Assembly (NCBI GenBank): GCA_001600495.1
Contig: BCKE01000046.1
Location: 62,001 to 126,000 of the forward strand
Length of the DNA: 64,000 bases
Source of the DNA: Pilasporangium apinafurcum
Lineage: Eukaryota; Oomycota; Peronosporomycetes; Pythiales; Pythiaceae
Direction: 5' to 3'
A program made the translations under genes and the position numbers. Positions 63,381 through 64,000 of this stretch are shown here, piece after piece (position 1 is the first letter of the stretch; each line of letters opens with the position of its first letter). The notes under the pieces were generated by a model that was not told the DNA's origin, searched no databases, and was given only the letters and a program-made list of their open reading frames with translations.

Positions 63381-64000
63381 TTAGCTTCGAAGGCGACGAC
63401 GGCGCGAGGTGGCGTTCTCAAGCATATTAACGCAGTAGTTTGCTTGCTCTATCGTCAGTTTACCCGAACAGAGCTTCTGCATATCAGCTTCACTTTGTAT
63501 ACTTGTGGTCGCTGCTTGTAACGCCGAAATTGCCTTGGCGAGTGCTGCAGCCGCGGCAGTTTCTTCTGCAGTCGACTCCACAACACTCATCGCCAAATTG
63601 CGACCCGATGTCGTTGTGTCCGCTACGAGACTATAAAGGAGCTTTGCATGAGCTACATACATGTCCTTCACTTGTGTGTGCAACGTTGTACCAATGACCG
63701 CCAAGTGGTCCATCCGATTGAGTGTTGGCATGATGTTCCACTTTCCTATCACCGACGAGCTGCCAAAGGTGACACTGGACCCAACTGAGTCTTTGCTCAT
63801 AGAGACTGTGTTGACTACACCGTCATTCGGCTGCCAGTCAGTAGATAAGCCATTGTTGGGAGCATAGCGACCACCGAGAAAGACGGCCAGTGGATCCAGC
63901 GGCAACAGCATCGTCAACAAGTTGGGCAGCGAGATCTTCTGTAGTAGTACATTGAAAGTACTGTAGGTATCAATAGTCGAATAACTATAGTAGTAGACAT
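63381..64000 (-). CDS. Secreted lipase 6, bacterial family I.5 type, 5' part beyond window
   Basis: The minus-strand frame is open from the right edge to a TAA at 63383-63381, covering the C-terminal 206 residues. It contains the catalytic acid (NDGVVNTVSM) and His (MDHLAVIG) and the C-terminal Ala/Thr domain with its Cys pair, ending RRRRLRS. It equals lipase 5 except for the last few residues. The Ser elbow and signal peptide would lie to the right of the window, so integrity of the rest is unknown. Confidence 0.9.
   Translation of the reverse strand, partial: VYYYSYSTIDTYSTFNVLLQKISLPNLLTMLLPLDPLAVFLGGRYAPNNGLSTDWQPNDGVVNTVSMSKDSVGSSVTFGSSSVIGKWNIMPTLNRMDHLAVIGTTLHTQVKDMYVAHAKLLYSLVADTTTSGRNLAMSVVESTAEETAAAAALAKAISALQAATTSIQSEADMQKLCSGKLTIEQANYCVNMLENATSRRRRLRS

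Noticed and set aside
1-64000. CRISPR arrays, rRNA genes, retroviral, LTR or Polinton-type elements
   Set aside because: No regularly spaced repeats, rRNA signatures, reverse transcriptase, integrase, capsid or long direct terminal repeats were seen.

Overview
This window is nuclear DNA of a eukaryote, most likely an oomycete (a stramenopile water mould). Genes are densely packed on both strands with short introns (about 45-105 nt, GT-AG), many are intronless, and spacers are often only a few hundred bases. Several genes carry an initiator of the oomycete Inr+FPR type (TCATTYYCAMTTTWACC). The species is not identifiable by eye. I see no virus-derived or LTR element.

Left part (1-27 kb), mostly housekeeping and signalling genes: a cut-off CocE/NonD hydrolase; two tandem DUF1295 membrane reductase-like genes sharing a converted tract; a PIF/Harbinger-type Myb-like gene beside a hairpin-rich non-coding stretch; a mitochondrial carrier; an MFI/C11orf65 homologue; a TPR protein; an unknown protein with repeated helices; a double ATP-grasp protein; COG7; a kinase-PH-SAM protein; a plant-CBL-like EF-hand protein; and mitochondrial ribosomal DAP3/mS29. 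Middle part (27-48 kb): a SWI/SNF ATPase with bromodomain, a PP2A/PP4/PP6-like phosphatase, a probable pseudokinase, an Ariadne RBR ubiquitin ligase, a mucin-like membrane protein, Pol I subunit RPA49, actin capping protein beta, augmin subunit HAUS4, a SWSAP1-like RAD51-paralogue partner, and a ten-exon compact eIF4G. Splicing was worked out by eye; exon phases agree in every joined model.

Right part (48.7-64 kb): a cluster of six secreted lipases (three intact on the minus strand, one broken copy, one intact on the plus strand, one running off the right edge). All match the bacterial lipase family I.5 (Geobacillus L1/staphylococcal type) including catalytic triad and zinc site, so an ancient bacterial origin followed by local expansion is a reasonable hypothesis. 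The last two copies are a tail-to-tail inverted pair that is practically identical up to the stop codons, with a tRNA gene between them.

The most interesting single locus is the eIF4G gene: a roughly 518-residue protein that appears to open with a PABP-binding PAM2 motif, follow with two eIF4E-binding YxxxxL-phi modules in tandem, carry one MIF4G domain and stop without an MA3 domain.
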